Shown here: positions 15,747-23,972 of the stretch, piece after piece
How the letters are laid out: every line of letters starts with the position of its first letter
Position numbering within the stretch: position 1 is the stretch's first letter
From: Marinobacter salicampi
GTDB taxonomy: Bacteria; Pseudomonadota; Gammaproteobacteria; Pseudomonadales; Oleiphilaceae
Direction: 5' to 3'
DNA length: 64,000 bases
Assembly: GCF_011074795.1 (NCBI RefSeq)
Contig: NZ_JAAMPF010000016.1
Span: 62,001-126,000, forward strand
Notes under the pieces: generated by a model
The model's input: only the letters and a program-made list of their open reading frames with translations
Databases searched by the model: none
What the model was told of the DNA's origin: nothing
Translations under genes and position numbers: made by a program

Positions 15747-15775
15747 CCCAGACGACTTCGGTCGTCTGGGGCACT
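15747..15775 (+). terminator. Strong hairpin after the DUF3085-like gene
   Basis: A perfect CCCCAGACGAC-TTCG-GTCGTCTGGGG stem is followed by CACTTT. It is probably a terminator, although the T-run is short. Confidence 0.65.
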
Positions 15776-15843
15776 TTAGGCAAATAAAACGCATCCACTC
15801 TGTGCGTGATTCTGTTCTGGATAGGCAGAATAGGATACATCGC

Positions 15844-15939
15844 GAGTCTATTTCGGTTTGAGATATCAAACTCAAATGGATTCACTCCCTCGCGGAGCGA
15901 TCAGGCAGCTGGCCTGGATCTTCTGATCAAGCACAGCAT
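15844..15939 (+). ncRNA. CAGCTG-loop structured leader element, copy C
   Basis: Very close in sequence to copies A and B: TTTGAG/CTCAAA, CTCC-CTCG-CGGAG, AGG-CAGCTGG-CCT, GATC-TTCT-GATC, then AAGCACAGCA. An AGGATACAT -10-like sequence lies a few bases before it (about 15832-15840), so the element may start at +1 of the transcript. Confidence 0.63.
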
Positions 15940-15948
15940 CACAGCAAT

Positions 15949-16015
15949 GCCCCGAGGGCTTCTAGTCCTCACCGGGGCAGAAGGTCTCTCGGTATTGTTT
16001 TTACCAACAAACCAA
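15949..16015 (+). promoter_or_regulatory. Two-hairpin 5' leader of the gene at 16026
   Basis: GCCCCG (15949) pairs with CGGGGC (15973-15978). A second, longer imperfect hairpin pairs GGTCTC-type bases with AGAGGCC around GGTA/TACC and includes the Shine-Dalgarno AGAGG. Confidence 0.55.
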
Positions 16016-16025
16016 AGAGGCCTTT

Positions 16026-16370
16026 ATGAAAAACACTATAAGTAAGGCCGCTGAAGCATTAGGAATACCATGCCTTTTCGCAGGAATTTCGCTCACGGCC
16101 CAACCGCTCATCCTAGTTGGAATCGCTCTTTGCATACTATCTGCAAGTCTGATTCCTCGATCTGATAAACCCTTTGCCACTTATACCTTGGTCGCAGCTA
16201 CTTTTGTGTCCATTGGCTTCCTGGGTGTCCTGAACCTTAATCCTTTGCCAACGCAAGCCGCAGACGTCGTACTGTCTGTGCTCTTCGTGGTTACTGGCTT
16301 TTTGGGGTTCTTCGCAGCGACTGCCGTCAAACTTGTGTTACAACTCGTTTGTCAGCAGAATGATCAATAA
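16026..16370 (+). CDS. Multi-pass membrane protein (about 4 helices)
   Basis: A 114-residue protein that is hydrophobic nearly throughout, with about four predicted membrane helices. No family is recognised. It heads a transcription unit that starts with structured element copy C. Confidence 0.65.
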   Translation: MKNTISKAAEALGIPCLFAGISLTAQPLILVGIALCILSASLIPRSDKPFATYTLVAATFVSIGFLGVLNLNPLPTQAADVVLSVLFVVTGFLGFFAATAVKLVLQLVCQQNDQ

Positions 16371-16393
16371 GTAAACAGAATAGGTGAGATTAA

Positions 16394-16489
16394 ATGAACA
16401 CTGAGTTCATGATCACTACGGGCATACTTCTCGGCTGCTCCATCCTCGTGATGGTCGGCATTGATTGGTACCGTAGCCGCCAATCGTAA
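16394..16489 (+). CDS. 31-aa membrane peptide
   Basis: A short gene 23 bases after the preceding membrane protein, with TAGGTGAG upstream. It has one hydrophobic helix and a C-terminal WYRSRQS basic end, and resembles other one-helix micro-proteins in this region. Confidence 0.42.
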   Translation: MNTEFMITTGILLGCSILVMVGIDWYRSRQS

Positions 16490-16538
16490 TTACTTGATGT
16501 GAGGTGCCGGGACTTCCCGCGCCTCATCCGCTTACCCA

Positions 16539-16640
16539 CCCAGCAGGGGGTTTCTACCCCCTCCTGGGGGATAGTTTCCCCTGTTATTCCTCTGGTCGGG
16601 GTATCCCAAAGCCTCCTTCCAGGGGCGGTTTTGGGATACC
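16539..16640 (+). promoter_or_regulatory. Structured leader of the primase gene
   Basis: A CCCAGCAGGGGG/CCCCCTCCTGGG hairpin (16539-16569) is followed by a perfect 11-bp stem pairing 16600-16610 with 16630-16640 (GGTATCCCAAA/TTTGGGATACC). The Shine-Dalgarno sequence is outside the second stem in this case. Confidence 0.6.
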
Positions 16641-16674
16641 TCGACTGGAACCCAAAGCTGACAGGAGAAACACT

Positions 16675-18129
16675 ATGTCTGGATTTTATCCCACTCAAGA
16701 AGTCCGCGATGCGGCCACTGGAAACTGGGTTGCCATTCTGGCGACCATGATCCCTGAAATTGAACCAGCGCTGAAGAAGCAAGGCCGTGGCCATGTGCCA
16801 TGCCCGATGCCTGGCCACGGTTCGAAGGGGAAAAAGTTCCGGGTCTTCAAGGACGTCAACGAAACGGGCGGCGCAATCTGCTCATGCAATAGCTGGAAAG
16901 AGGGCTTTAACGTCCTCATGGATTATCACGGCTGGGACTTCGAAGTAACGAAGGAACAGATCGGAAGATTCCTCCAGCTACAGAAGGTAGTCCCGCGTCG
17001 AGACCGCGAGCAACAGCCCGAAAATAAAGCCGCTGCAAAGCCTGCCCCTGAAAAGGCAGCTTCTAAGCCAACTCTAAGCCCCATTGAACACGGTATTGCC
17101 ATCGAGCAAGACGCCATGAAGGCCTACGAGGACGCTTACCTGAACACCGCTGCAAACGAAGCTCAGCCTGAAACGGTTGAGGAGCCTTATGTGGATGCGT
17201 GTTCAGAGCCCGAAGTGTCGCAAGATAGCAAAGTAGAGCTCCCAGAGCAGCATTCTCAGCCTAAGGCGGAAGAGCAGCAAACGTCACAGCCTGTGACGAT
17301 CGCTGACATCTACCAGTCCAAGCCATGGCTCGCAGCTACGGCTGACGAGCTGGCGGAGCAGAGGAAGCGAGATGAGCTTTATCAGGCCAACCTGGTAGGG
17401 CGCATCGAAAAGCTATGGAACGAGGCTTTGCCCTTGGATTCACCAGCTGCAGAGCCTGCCAGAGCGTACATCAGGAATCGTCAGGTCTCGATCCGAGGCA
17501 TGAACCTGGTCAACGATGTTCGGTTTATCCCGAAGCTCGTGTACCGCGACGAAGATGGCAGCAATCTCGGAGAATTCCCGGCGATTGTCGCAGCGATCAG
17601 AGATAAGAACGGTGACCTGGTAACCCTGCACCGGACCTATCTCACCAAAAACGGCAAAAAAGCCCGTGTACCGTCTCCCAAGAAGATGATGCCGGTGCCA
17701 ATCACGAAAGCTGTGGTTGGCGGAGCTGTTCGCTTCGGCGAGCCTCAAAACGGTGTTGTGGGGGTTGCAGAAGGTATGGAAACCGCTTGGTCGGTTTACC
17801 GCGCCACTGGCCAAACAGTTTGGTCATGTGTGTCGTGCTCGATCCTTCAGGGGTTTGAGCCGCCTGCAGGTACAAAGGTAGTGGTTCACTGGGCAGATAA
17901 GGATCGCAGTGCAGCTGGCGAACTCGCTGATGCTGTATTGCGTGAACGGCTGGAGCCGCGTGGTATCAAAGTTGTGACCATGCTTCCCTCTGTTCCCATT
18001 CCTAGAAATGCCAAGGGGATCGATTGGAATGACGTGCTGATAGGCCAGGGTCTGTTCGGGTTCCCCCGGAAAGATTACCTGCGCAGCCTCTGCGAGAATC
18101 CTCATGGAGGTGTTCAGAATGTCGTCTGA
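16675..18129 (+). CDS. Zinc-ribbon/Toprim primase-like protein
   Basis: A 484-residue protein resembling plasmid and P4-type primases. Residues 38-75 form a zinc-binding region with CPMPGH and CSCNSW. A long Gln/Pro/Glu-rich linker covers about residues 110-220. The C-terminal half has a Toprim domain: GVAEGMETAWS (from about residue 363) holds the catalytic Glu, and VVHWADKDRSAAG holds the Asp-x-Asp pair. I chose the ATG at 16675 because AGGAG is seven bases upstream; the longer frame from 16504 crosses the leader. It probably makes primers for element DNA. I see no helicase domain. Confidence 0.85.
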   Translation: MSGFYPTQEVRDAATGNWVAILATMIPEIEPALKKQGRGHVPCPMPGHGSKGKKFRVFKDVNETGGAICSCNSWKEGFNVLMDYHGWDFEVTKEQIGRFLQLQKVVPRRDREQQPENKAAAKPAPEKAASKPTLSPIEHGIAIEQDAMKAYEDAYLNTAANEAQPETVEEPYVDACSEPEVSQDSKVELPEQHSQPKAEEQQTSQPVTIADIYQSKPWLAATADELAEQRKRDELYQANLVGRIEKLWNEALPLDSPAAEPARAYIRNRQVSIRGMNLVNDVRFIPKLVYRDEDGSNLGEFPAIVAAIRDKNGDLVTLHRTYLTKNGKKARVPSPKKMMPVPITKAVVGGAVRFGEPQNGVVGVAEGMETAWSVYRATGQTVWSCVSCSILQGFEPPAGTKVVVHWADKDRSAAGELADAVLRERLEPRGIKVVTMLPSVPIPRNAKGIDWNDVLIGQGLFGFPRKDYLRSLCENPHGGVQNVV

Positions 18130-18421
18130 TCAAACCGCAGTGCAGCCGATGCAGAACATCATCGACTTCAATGCGCTTGTCACGGAGCCGGGTGGACCCG
18201 GCCCTTTCTCACCTCCTCCGGGGTGGGAGGGGCCGGATGACACTTACCGTCGACGCATTCGGGAAGCGCTTCTTCAGAAGCGAGATCGACACCAACAATT
18301 GCTGACGTTGTTCATTTGGAGCGAGAAAGGCTATTCAGTAGGCTTTACCGGTCCATACGCGGACTCTGCACGAGAGGTCTACAACGATCTCAAGGCGGAG
18401 CTCGGCAAAGCTGCAGCATGA
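18119..18421 (+). CDS. Unknown 100-aa protein
   Basis: It overlaps the last 11 bases of the primase gene, with GGAGG upstream, so it is likely translationally coupled to it. It has a Pro/Gly-rich segment (GGPGPFSPPPGWEGP) and a helical C-terminus. No family is recognised; it could be a primase accessory protein. Confidence 0.65.
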   Translation: MSSDQTAVQPMQNIIDFNALVTEPGGPGPFSPPPGWEGPDDTYRRRIREALLQKRDRHQQLLTLFIWSEKGYSVGFTGPYADSAREVYNDLKAELGKAAA

Positions 18422-18564
18422 GGAGGTGGGATGTCGAATTCTGCAAACAAAGCCGCCAAGACCGGGTCTGTGAGTTTTATTCGCTGGCCCGATCTAACAC
18501 TACGGTCGATCAATCTGCACAGCGCCTACATATTGGATGTTTACCAGAGGGGTCGGCAATCCAA

Positions 18565-18599
18565 GCCCAAGCGTCATTCGTGACCTTGGGTTTTTTTTT
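18565..18599 (+). terminator. Rho-independent terminator
   Basis: A CCCAAG..GTCA-TTCG-TGAC..TTGGG stem is followed by nine T. It ends the primase unit. Confidence 0.88.
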
Positions 18600-18690
18600 G
18601 TCGGTCACGTAAAACACATCCACTTTCTACTATGTTTCCGGCCAGTCCATAAGATAGCCCTCAGGTAAAAATGAAACTGAGGACGCAAAC

Positions 18691-19179
18691 ATGGGTGTCA
18701 GCCTGTTTAACTATGCTGCTATAAACGACATCATTGAAAGGCTGCAAGAGGTGACAGTTGCCTCGCCTAGGTATGAGGCAAAAGCCTTGCAGGGCTTTAT
18801 CACCCCCCGGTGGAACCTTCGAAAGCGAATGGAAGTTCGCTTGATTGACTTTAACCGTGATGGCGCAGGATTGACCATTCCTGTGCCTGCCTGGGAGCAG
18901 GGCGACGATGTCTGTCTCCATGTCCGCGCTACCAACAAACCCGAATTGAAATTAACGGCCATGCCGGCGAATGTGAGATACCGGATAACCTGGAACGGCG
19001 AGTATCGGATAGGGCTTCAATTTAAACCCCAGAGCAGTCTTTTGCGTGAAGATCACTTTCGCTTACAGGCCAGCGCCCTGGAAAGTTATCTGGCAGAAAT
19101 TAACGAGTGCCCCACCATCGCCGTGTACGACAATTTGGCCCAGGACCAGGCTATTGCTGCAAGTGAGCCGTCCTACTGA
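18691..19179 (+). CDS. Possible PilZ-like protein
   Basis: A 162-residue soluble protein. PRWNLRKRMEVRLIDFNRDGAGL resembles the PilZ c-di-GMP binding pattern of an Arg-rich stretch followed by [D/N]xSxxG, and is followed by GDDVCLHV. The Ser is replaced by Asp, so binding is uncertain. CCTCAG/CTGAGG forms a leader hairpin over the Shine-Dalgarno sequence (18659-18683). If it is a PilZ protein, it could sense c-di-GMP in the host. Confidence 0.5.
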   Translation: MGVSLFNYAAINDIIERLQEVTVASPRYEAKALQGFITPRWNLRKRMEVRLIDFNRDGAGLTIPVPAWEQGDDVCLHVRATNKPELKLTAMPANVRYRITWNGEYRIGLQFKPQSSLLREDHFRLQASALESYLAEINECPTIAVYDNLAQDQAIAASEPSY

Positions 19180-19185
19180 ATTCAT

Positions 19186-19247
19186 TTTTGTGCCGTAGGC
19201 ACGAAACGGGTAGCTGCCCCGACCATCTGGTAAGCACAGCATTCCAA
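19186..19247 (+). ncRNA. CAGCTG-loop structured leader element, copy E
   Basis: GTGCC/GGCAC stem, CGGG-TAGCTGC-CCCG stem, ACCA-TC-TGGT stem, then AAGCACAGCA. The loop is TAGCTG in this copy. It precedes the two-hairpin leader of the gene at 19315. Confidence 0.58.
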
Positions 19248-19251
19248 AACA

Positions 19252-19308
19252 CCCATATCGGGGCCCTTATGCCCCGGTGGGGTAAAAGGCTCCACTCAAC
19301 GTAGGAGC
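19252..19308 (+). promoter_or_regulatory. Two-hairpin 5' leader of the gene at 19315
   Basis: CCCATATCGGGG pairs with CCCCGGTGGGG, then GCTCC (19289-19293) pairs with GGAGC (19304-19308), the Shine-Dalgarno sequence. Confidence 0.73.
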
Positions 19309-19314
19309 GCCATC

Positions 19315-19737
19315 ATGGCTTTAATGTTCTTCGTCGAACTCAAAGCAGATCCAACACTGAACGGTAATGTCAGGCAGAAGCTCGCTGATGCTTTTGATTG
19401 TGTCGTCAGGATGCGAGATTTCCGTGTCCCAGTGCTGGATTTCAGAGTCGACGAACTCACCAACGAAGATCAACAGAGCGAATACTGTCTGCAGATCTAT
19501 TACGACTCGAAAGAACCTCGCGTCGAAGTGGATGACTATCTGGAGGTATCAGTTCTTTTCGATCTGATGCTCAAAGGCCCAGCTAACCCCCACGGCGTAA
19601 TCTTAGATTTCAACGTGGTGGCCAGTGCTGACGCGCCCGCGCCGAAACCTGGTTTCAAACGCGGCGATGCGGCCTTTGACACACATGAACAACTCATAAC
19701 TCTGAAACGTGATCTGCGATCAGAGCTGACCATCTGA
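19315..19737 (+). CDS. Unknown 140-aa protein
   Basis: A 140-residue soluble protein, beta-rich by eye, with many Asp and Val residues and no recognised motif. It is the first gene of a unit that continues to 22164. Confidence 0.65.
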   Translation: MALMFFVELKADPTLNGNVRQKLADAFDCVVRMRDFRVPVLDFRVDELTNEDQQSEYCLQIYYDSKEPRVEVDDYLEVSVLFDLMLKGPANPHGVILDFNVVASADAPAPKPGFKRGDAAFDTHEQLITLKRDLRSELTI

Positions 19738-19759
19738 AGAGATCGAATCTCTTACCAAG

Positions 19760-19807
19760 CCCGAGGGTACGCTGAACCCCTCGGGGTGGCGTGCTCACTT
19801 ATCAGGA
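19760..19807 (+). promoter_or_regulatory. Leader hairpins of the gene at 19815
   Basis: CCCGAGGG (19760-19767) pairs with CCCTCGGG (19778-19785), followed by GCTC.. and CAGGAG around the Shine-Dalgarno sequence. It is a less perfect member of the leader series. Confidence 0.55.
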
Positions 19808-19814
19808 GAACGCT

Positions 19815-20210
19815 ATGAATAATCCGGACGATGTTCGATTCAACAACCCGTACACACTGCCTGAGACGCTTACAAAGCTTCGTGGCTATTTGAAGGCCAC
19901 GCAGCAGTTGGATGGTTTGGCTTTGCTCCAAAAGGCAGAGGCCAAAGCGGGCGAGGATGTACATTACGCTCGTGAGTTCGAGAAGACGTTTCTGTTTGGC
20001 AGCACTGTGCAGTACCGGGTACTGTTCAGCCACTTTGGTGATTACATGGAGAAGTCTCGTAAGACCTTTCCTTTTTATCCCCACGTTGACGCGGTGAATG
20101 CCGTTGATAGCGCCATGCACAAGCTCAAGTTGGGCTTGGACCTGGACGAAATAGCGGCTGAATACAACTGGCTTCATAACCACAACAGCGCTCGGGCAGA
20201 AATCGCCTGA
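19815..20210 (+). CDS. Unknown 131-aa protein
   Basis: A helical soluble protein containing YTLPETLTKLRGYLKA and a C-terminal EIAAEYNWLHNHN. I chose the ATG at 19815, which follows AGGAG at seven bases; an upstream start at 19791 lies in the leader. No family is recognised. It lies directly before the DndC-like gene. Confidence 0.65.
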   Translation: MNNPDDVRFNNPYTLPETLTKLRGYLKATQQLDGLALLQKAEAKAGEDVHYAREFEKTFLFGSTVQYRVLFSHFGDYMEKSRKTFPFYPHVDAVNAVDSAMHKLKLGLDLDEIAAEYNWLHNHNSARAEIA

Positions 20211-20244
20211 TCTGTTAACCAACCGAAGAGACCTGGTCTCTTCC

Positions 20245-20298
20245 AACCCTGAGGGTATGCCAATCCCTCGGGGTTGGTGTGCTCTCCTGTTCAGGAGA
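20245..20298 (+). promoter_or_regulatory. Two-hairpin 5' leader of the DndC-like gene
   Basis: AACCCTGAGGG pairs with CCCTCGGGGTT. TCTCCTG (20283-20289) pairs with CAGGAGA (20292-20298), so the Shine-Dalgarno sequence is fully paired. Confidence 0.75.
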
Positions 20299-20304
20299 AC
20301 GCAA

Positions 20305-22164
20305 ATGACCGTTCAAATTCACAACTCAAGATTCGAACGTATCCAGCAAAAAGCCGAACCTGTGATTCTTCACATAATCGACCTGCTGCAGAAAGGGTAT
20401 GCCCTATCGGTGGCAGTTTCGTTCGGTAAAGATTCATCAGCCGTACTTGTTTTGTTCTTCGAAGCATTGAAACGAGCCAAGGATCAAGGCATTGAACTGC
20501 CTCGGTGCTACATTTCCCACTCAAACACCGGGATCGAAAATCCGGCCATTGACAGCTACACAGGGGAAATGATCGGGTATGTTGACCGGTTCATAGAACA
20601 GCAAGATCTCCCTGTGGAGGTCGTGCTGGCGGAGCCTTCACTCTCTGCGTCGTTCATGTATGCGACGGTAGGGCGGGGGAAGCTGCCACGCTTCGTTGAC
20701 TCTAAGCACCGCGAGTGCAGTATCGATTGGAAAGTTCGACCGCAGCAGAAGGCGCTCAAGCGCATTCGTAAGCAAGCCGGTGAAGGCCGAGATCTTGTTG
20801 TCCTGGTGGGAACCCGGACGTCGGAATCAGCTGGACGCGGTGATCGAATGACAAAAGCCGGTCATACCGCAACTGCCCTGATCCCAGCTGAGGGTCAGAA
20901 CGCATTGTTCTCATGCTCTGTTATTGCCGATTGGGAAATGACGGATGTGTGGGAGCTGCTGATGGCTGTGGACTCAAAGCGAAACGGCATCTATTCCACC
21001 TATGTACCATCGTTCGAGCATACGCTTGAGCTTTACCGGGCATCCAATGAGGGCGCATGCGCCATCATCGTTGGAGACGGTGGTAACAAATCGGCCTGCG
21101 GCTCAAGACATGGCTGTGGGATATGTACGATCGCTGGGAAAAAAGACAAGTCAATGTCGGCCATGATTGAGTCCGAACCCGATACATTCGGGTACCTGGA
21201 CGGGATCAACCGGCTTCGGAATTTCATCGTCAGAACCCAGCACGACTTCGGTCGTCGCGAGTGGTTCCAACGGGGCATTTCTGACATTGGCTACGTGGCT
21301 CTGTCTCCGGACAACTACTCATCCCGGATGCGGCGCGAACTGCTTCGCTACATGCTTACTCTCGATATTCGGGAGGAAGAGCGTGCAGAGGAGCATGCAG
21401 CAGCTTTATCTCGCGGTGACATCGCCGATACCCCGGCGAATCGTCGCCTGGCACATCCCCAATTCAATTGGATCACACCGAAGATGTTGCTTGCGATCGA
21501 CTTCGCATGGGGCATTTACGGAGCATTCGATCACGCCTTCCCAGCTTTGAGAGAGTGGTACGAGGTGGTACACCTGGGCCGTCGCTATGACGTCCCGGAG
21601 GTCGCTGAGGATGTCTACCCCCGCATACCTGTGCCAGAGAAGCGGTATTTCTACATCGGTGCTTACGAACACCCGTGGAAAATCGACGGACTTCGAAATG
21701 CATACGCTGAGGCGATAAACCCGTCTCGACGCCCGGATCGGCCTCCTTTTGGAGCCTACCGGGATGCAGAAACCGGAGAGACCCGTCGGGTCGCCTACTT
21801 CGAGGAAGAGGATGAGCTGAACATCGATGGGATGGAGGCAAATCTCTTCTTAATGGAGTACGAGGAGATCTACTTCTCAACTCTGTCACTGGAGAACGCC
21901 GATGGCGTGCGCTATCTGCTTGATCGCGGTCTGGTCAAGGTAGGACGTGGACAAATCGCGACCTACGACAAGATCGCCCGCCGTGCCCAACACTGGATGC
22001 GACTGGAAGAAGATCTGAATGTTTACGACATTCAGCAGTACGCAATCGAAAACTCCATTTCCAAGGCCGAGCACTTCCGGCTTCTGGAAGAGCACCAACG
22101 ACGAATCGCATCCCAAGTAAGCGACCAGGGCAACCTGGACCTGTTTACCGAGGAAGCGGCTTAA
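20305..22164 (+). CDS. DndC-like PP-loop sulfurtransferase family protein
   Basis: A 619-residue protein of the PAPS reductase/DndC family. The PP-loop is SFGKDSS (39-45), a second patch is GTRTSESAGR (169-178), and a cysteine set C138, C265, C271 and C274 (in RECS, SACGS and CGIC) fits an Fe-S cluster. The C-terminal 300 residues are an extra domain I do not recognise. Family knowledge: DndC works with DndA/IscS, DndD and DndE to put sulfur on the DNA backbone, and none of those partners is visible here. It may instead be one of the orphan PP-loop proteins of mobile elements, so a DNA-phosphorothioation role is inference only. Confidence 0.78.
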   Translation: MTVQIHNSRFERIQQKAEPVILHIIDLLQKGYALSVAVSFGKDSSAVLVLFFEALKRAKDQGIELPRCYISHSNTGIENPAIDSYTGEMIGYVDRFIEQQDLPVEVVLAEPSLSASFMYATVGRGKLPRFVDSKHRECSIDWKVRPQQKALKRIRKQAGEGRDLVVLVGTRTSESAGRGDRMTKAGHTATALIPAEGQNALFSCSVIADWEMTDVWELLMAVDSKRNGIYSTYVPSFEHTLELYRASNEGACAIIVGDGGNKSACGSRHGCGICTIAGKKDKSMSAMIESEPDTFGYLDGINRLRNFIVRTQHDFGRREWFQRGISDIGYVALSPDNYSSRMRRELLRYMLTLDIREEERAEEHAAALSRGDIADTPANRRLAHPQFNWITPKMLLAIDFAWGIYGAFDHAFPALREWYEVVHLGRRYDVPEVAEDVYPRIPVPEKRYFYIGAYEHPWKIDGLRNAYAEAINPSRRPDRPPFGAYRDAETGETRRVAYFEEEDELNIDGMEANLFLMEYEEIYFSTLSLENADGVRYLLDRGLVKVGRGQIATYDKIARRAQHWMRLEEDLNVYDIQQYAIENSISKAEHFRLLEEHQRRIASQVSDQGNLDLFTEEAA

Positions 22165-22210
22165 CGGCGAATACGACTTCGCCATTCAACCGTCTTGGTG
22201 GGCCTATGGC

Positions 22211-22284
22211 TCACCAGGACATTTCTGACAGCTATCGCGTGAACCTCCGGGTTTGCCTGGTGGCACTACCAATGGAGAAATGTC
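22211..22284 (+). promoter_or_regulatory. Possible pseudoknotted leader of the gene at 22285
   Basis: CACCAGG (22212-22218) can pair with CCTGGTG (22257-22263), and the next bases GACATTTCT (22218-22226) pair perfectly with AGAAATGTC (22276-22284), which reaches the ATG. The two pairings cross, so they form either a pseudoknot or alternative folds. Confidence 0.5.
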
Positions 22285-22905
22285 ATGGGCTATTCCCATT
22301 ATTTCAAGAAAAGACGAAAGCCAACCGCTGATGAATGGGAGGCCATCGAACGGGCCGCCAAGTTTCTGATTGCGAATGCGCCAGTTCGAACAGCAACAGC
22401 CGGGGGTTATTGTCAGGATGATCCGCTTTCCGGGTACCTCATCACGTATGTCGAGAGGAAAGATCCGGAGACAGGTGAATATGTCGATGAGGCAATCGCC
22501 ATCGATCATGCCGCTCCCAATGTTGTGCAAGCGATGGAGGGTAATCCGTGCATCTGTTTCGACGGTGTTGAGGATCTGGGCCACGAAACCTTCCTGATGA
22601 CTAATCTGGGGCCAGAAGAGGATAGGGCGCTTTCGCCCTGTATGTGGTTCTGCAAAACAGGGCGAAAGCCCTACGATCTACTGGTTTGCGGATTGCTGAT
22701 ATTGGTCAACGATATCGCACCGGATCTGCTGGCGATTAGAAGTGATGGCAAGGTCGATGATTGGGAGCCTGCTTTGCAGTTTGCTCGAACTTATAACGAC
22801 CATGTCAGCCTTCCAAAAGGCATTGATCCAGAAGCGCAGCAGCAAACAGGTGCTCCGCTAAGTCAGTTCTTGGAGTCCGCACCGGAACCCGGCCTGTACT
22901 TTTAA
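22285..22905 (+). CDS. Unknown 206-aa protein, paralog of the gene at 24427
   Basis: A 206-residue soluble protein with a basic N-terminus (GYSHYFKKRRKPTADEW). It has GRKPYDLLVCGLLI and VDDWEPALQFARTYNDH in the middle and ends PEPGLYF. These blocks recur in the gene at 24427, so the two are paralogs. It contains several conserved Cys residues but no motif I can assign. The function is unknown. Confidence 0.8.
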   Translation: MGYSHYFKKRRKPTADEWEAIERAAKFLIANAPVRTATAGGYCQDDPLSGYLITYVERKDPETGEYVDEAIAIDHAAPNVVQAMEGNPCICFDGVEDLGHETFLMTNLGPEEDRALSPCMWFCKTGRKPYDLLVCGLLILVNDIAPDLLAIRSDGKVDDWEPALQFARTYNDHVSLPKGIDPEAQQQTGAPLSQFLESAPEPGLYF

Positions 22906-22964
22906 CCAACCATCCCTTTGAGGCCTCCGGGCCTCTTTGGGATCTAAAAAATGAGGAAATGATG

Positions 22965-23333
22965 ATGAAGAAACTCTCAATTGCGGTTGCCTTAAGCGCT
23001 GGGCTGATCCATGGCTGCGTTGATTCCACAGTAGCCTTTGAACAATCGAAGCTCATGCCTGACAACGGTCAGGAAGTGACTTTGACCGGGACTGACGATG
23101 AGGCAGTGATGACTCTCAGCACACGTAGTAAAAAATACGTGTTCGAGGGAAAACTTACCGAGCGCTCAGTGTTGCGGGTGCGGTTTGAAGGCTTGCTTCA
23201 AAGTGGAGGTGAGCCCGTAACTGAGACTTTCATCCTGAACCAATACCATTCCGGTGGCATTTGGCTCTGTGATGGCTGCGTACCCTGGGTTGAAGTCCAT
23301 CCCGTCCTGATGGTGGAAGCATCCTCAAAATAA
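22965..23333 (+). CDS. Small lipoprotein
   Basis: An N-terminal Lys-Lys start, a short hydrophobic stretch and the lipobox LIHGC indicate a lipoprotein of about 105 mature residues. Three in-frame ATG codons (22959, 22962, 22965) exist; the GAGG at 22953-22956 is best spaced for the last two. The mature part has a beta-rich look and two Cys near the C-terminus (LCDGC). No family is recognised. A hairpin (CTATGGGCCT/AGGCCCATAG) follows at about 23348-23371. Confidence 0.68.
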   Translation: MKKLSIAVALSAGLIHGCVDSTVAFEQSKLMPDNGQEVTLTGTDDEAVMTLSTRSKKYVFEGKLTERSVLRVRFEGLLQSGGEPVTETFILNQYHSGGIWLCDGCVPWVEVHPVLMVEASSK

Positions 23334-23473
23334 ACCTCAACGATCGTCTATGGGCCTCCAGGCCCATAGGTGACCTATATCGCATGCGATAACTGGTGCA
23401 GGAGCGCAGGGGAGGGAGCTGAAAACGTCACGCTTCTGCCGTCCGTTTGACCGCTTTGGGGGTAAGTTAGTAA

Positions 23474-23677
23474 TTAGGGCATGGCCCTTCTCTCCCCAAA
23501 GAAATACGCTGTCACAATCAGTGAAAGGGTTTTTATGTGATCCCAGATTTGTTCGGCTGCCAGCGCCTTATCGTCGCTGTATTCCACGTAAACGGTTGCA
23601 GCCGCAACTAGCGCGAAGAAGATCAAGACTGACAAAAACGGAATAATTGGGGCAATGACTTTAGGTTGATCAGACAT
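23474..23677 (-). CDS. Small membrane protein on the opposite strand
   Basis: A 67-residue protein with one clear membrane helix (IIPFLSVLIFFALVAAATVY) and a second weaker hydrophobic stretch near the end. I place the start at 23677, where GAGGTG lies a few bases upstream on this strand; the longer frame begins at 23734. It is the only minus-strand gene in the first 38 kb. No family is recognised, though it has the size of a holin or small anchor. Confidence 0.55.
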   Translation of the reverse strand: MSDQPKVIAPIIPFLSVLIFFALVAAATVYVEYSDDKALAAEQIWDHIKTLSLIVTAYFFGERRAMP

Positions 23678-23972
23678 ACACACCTCAACCGTTGCTAAAG
23701 CAACTTGAGATGCGATGTCAGGGTCTGGCCGCACTCACAGAATGGGGCATCGCGAAACAAGATATTTGCGGAGGCTTTCGCCACCGAGCTCAAAGGCCCG
23801 CACCCCCATTATACCCCATTTAAACGGTCCTAAGGGGCCTCAGGCGTACTACGCTAGACACTTTTTCCGCATCTTCTTGCCACTAGACAGGGCCTATCAG
23901 GGGTAACCTGGTCCCTATTCTGGAGAATTCTTTTTGGCTGCCGCGTTCTTGGAGCGTTTCGGCTAAAACGAA
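23678..23972. other. Intergenic stretch, nothing identified
   Basis: About 295 bases between the divergent genes at 23474 and 24098. The GC-rich part 23720-23830 contains no open frame I trust. No terminator or known repeat is seen until element F. Confidence 0.4.
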
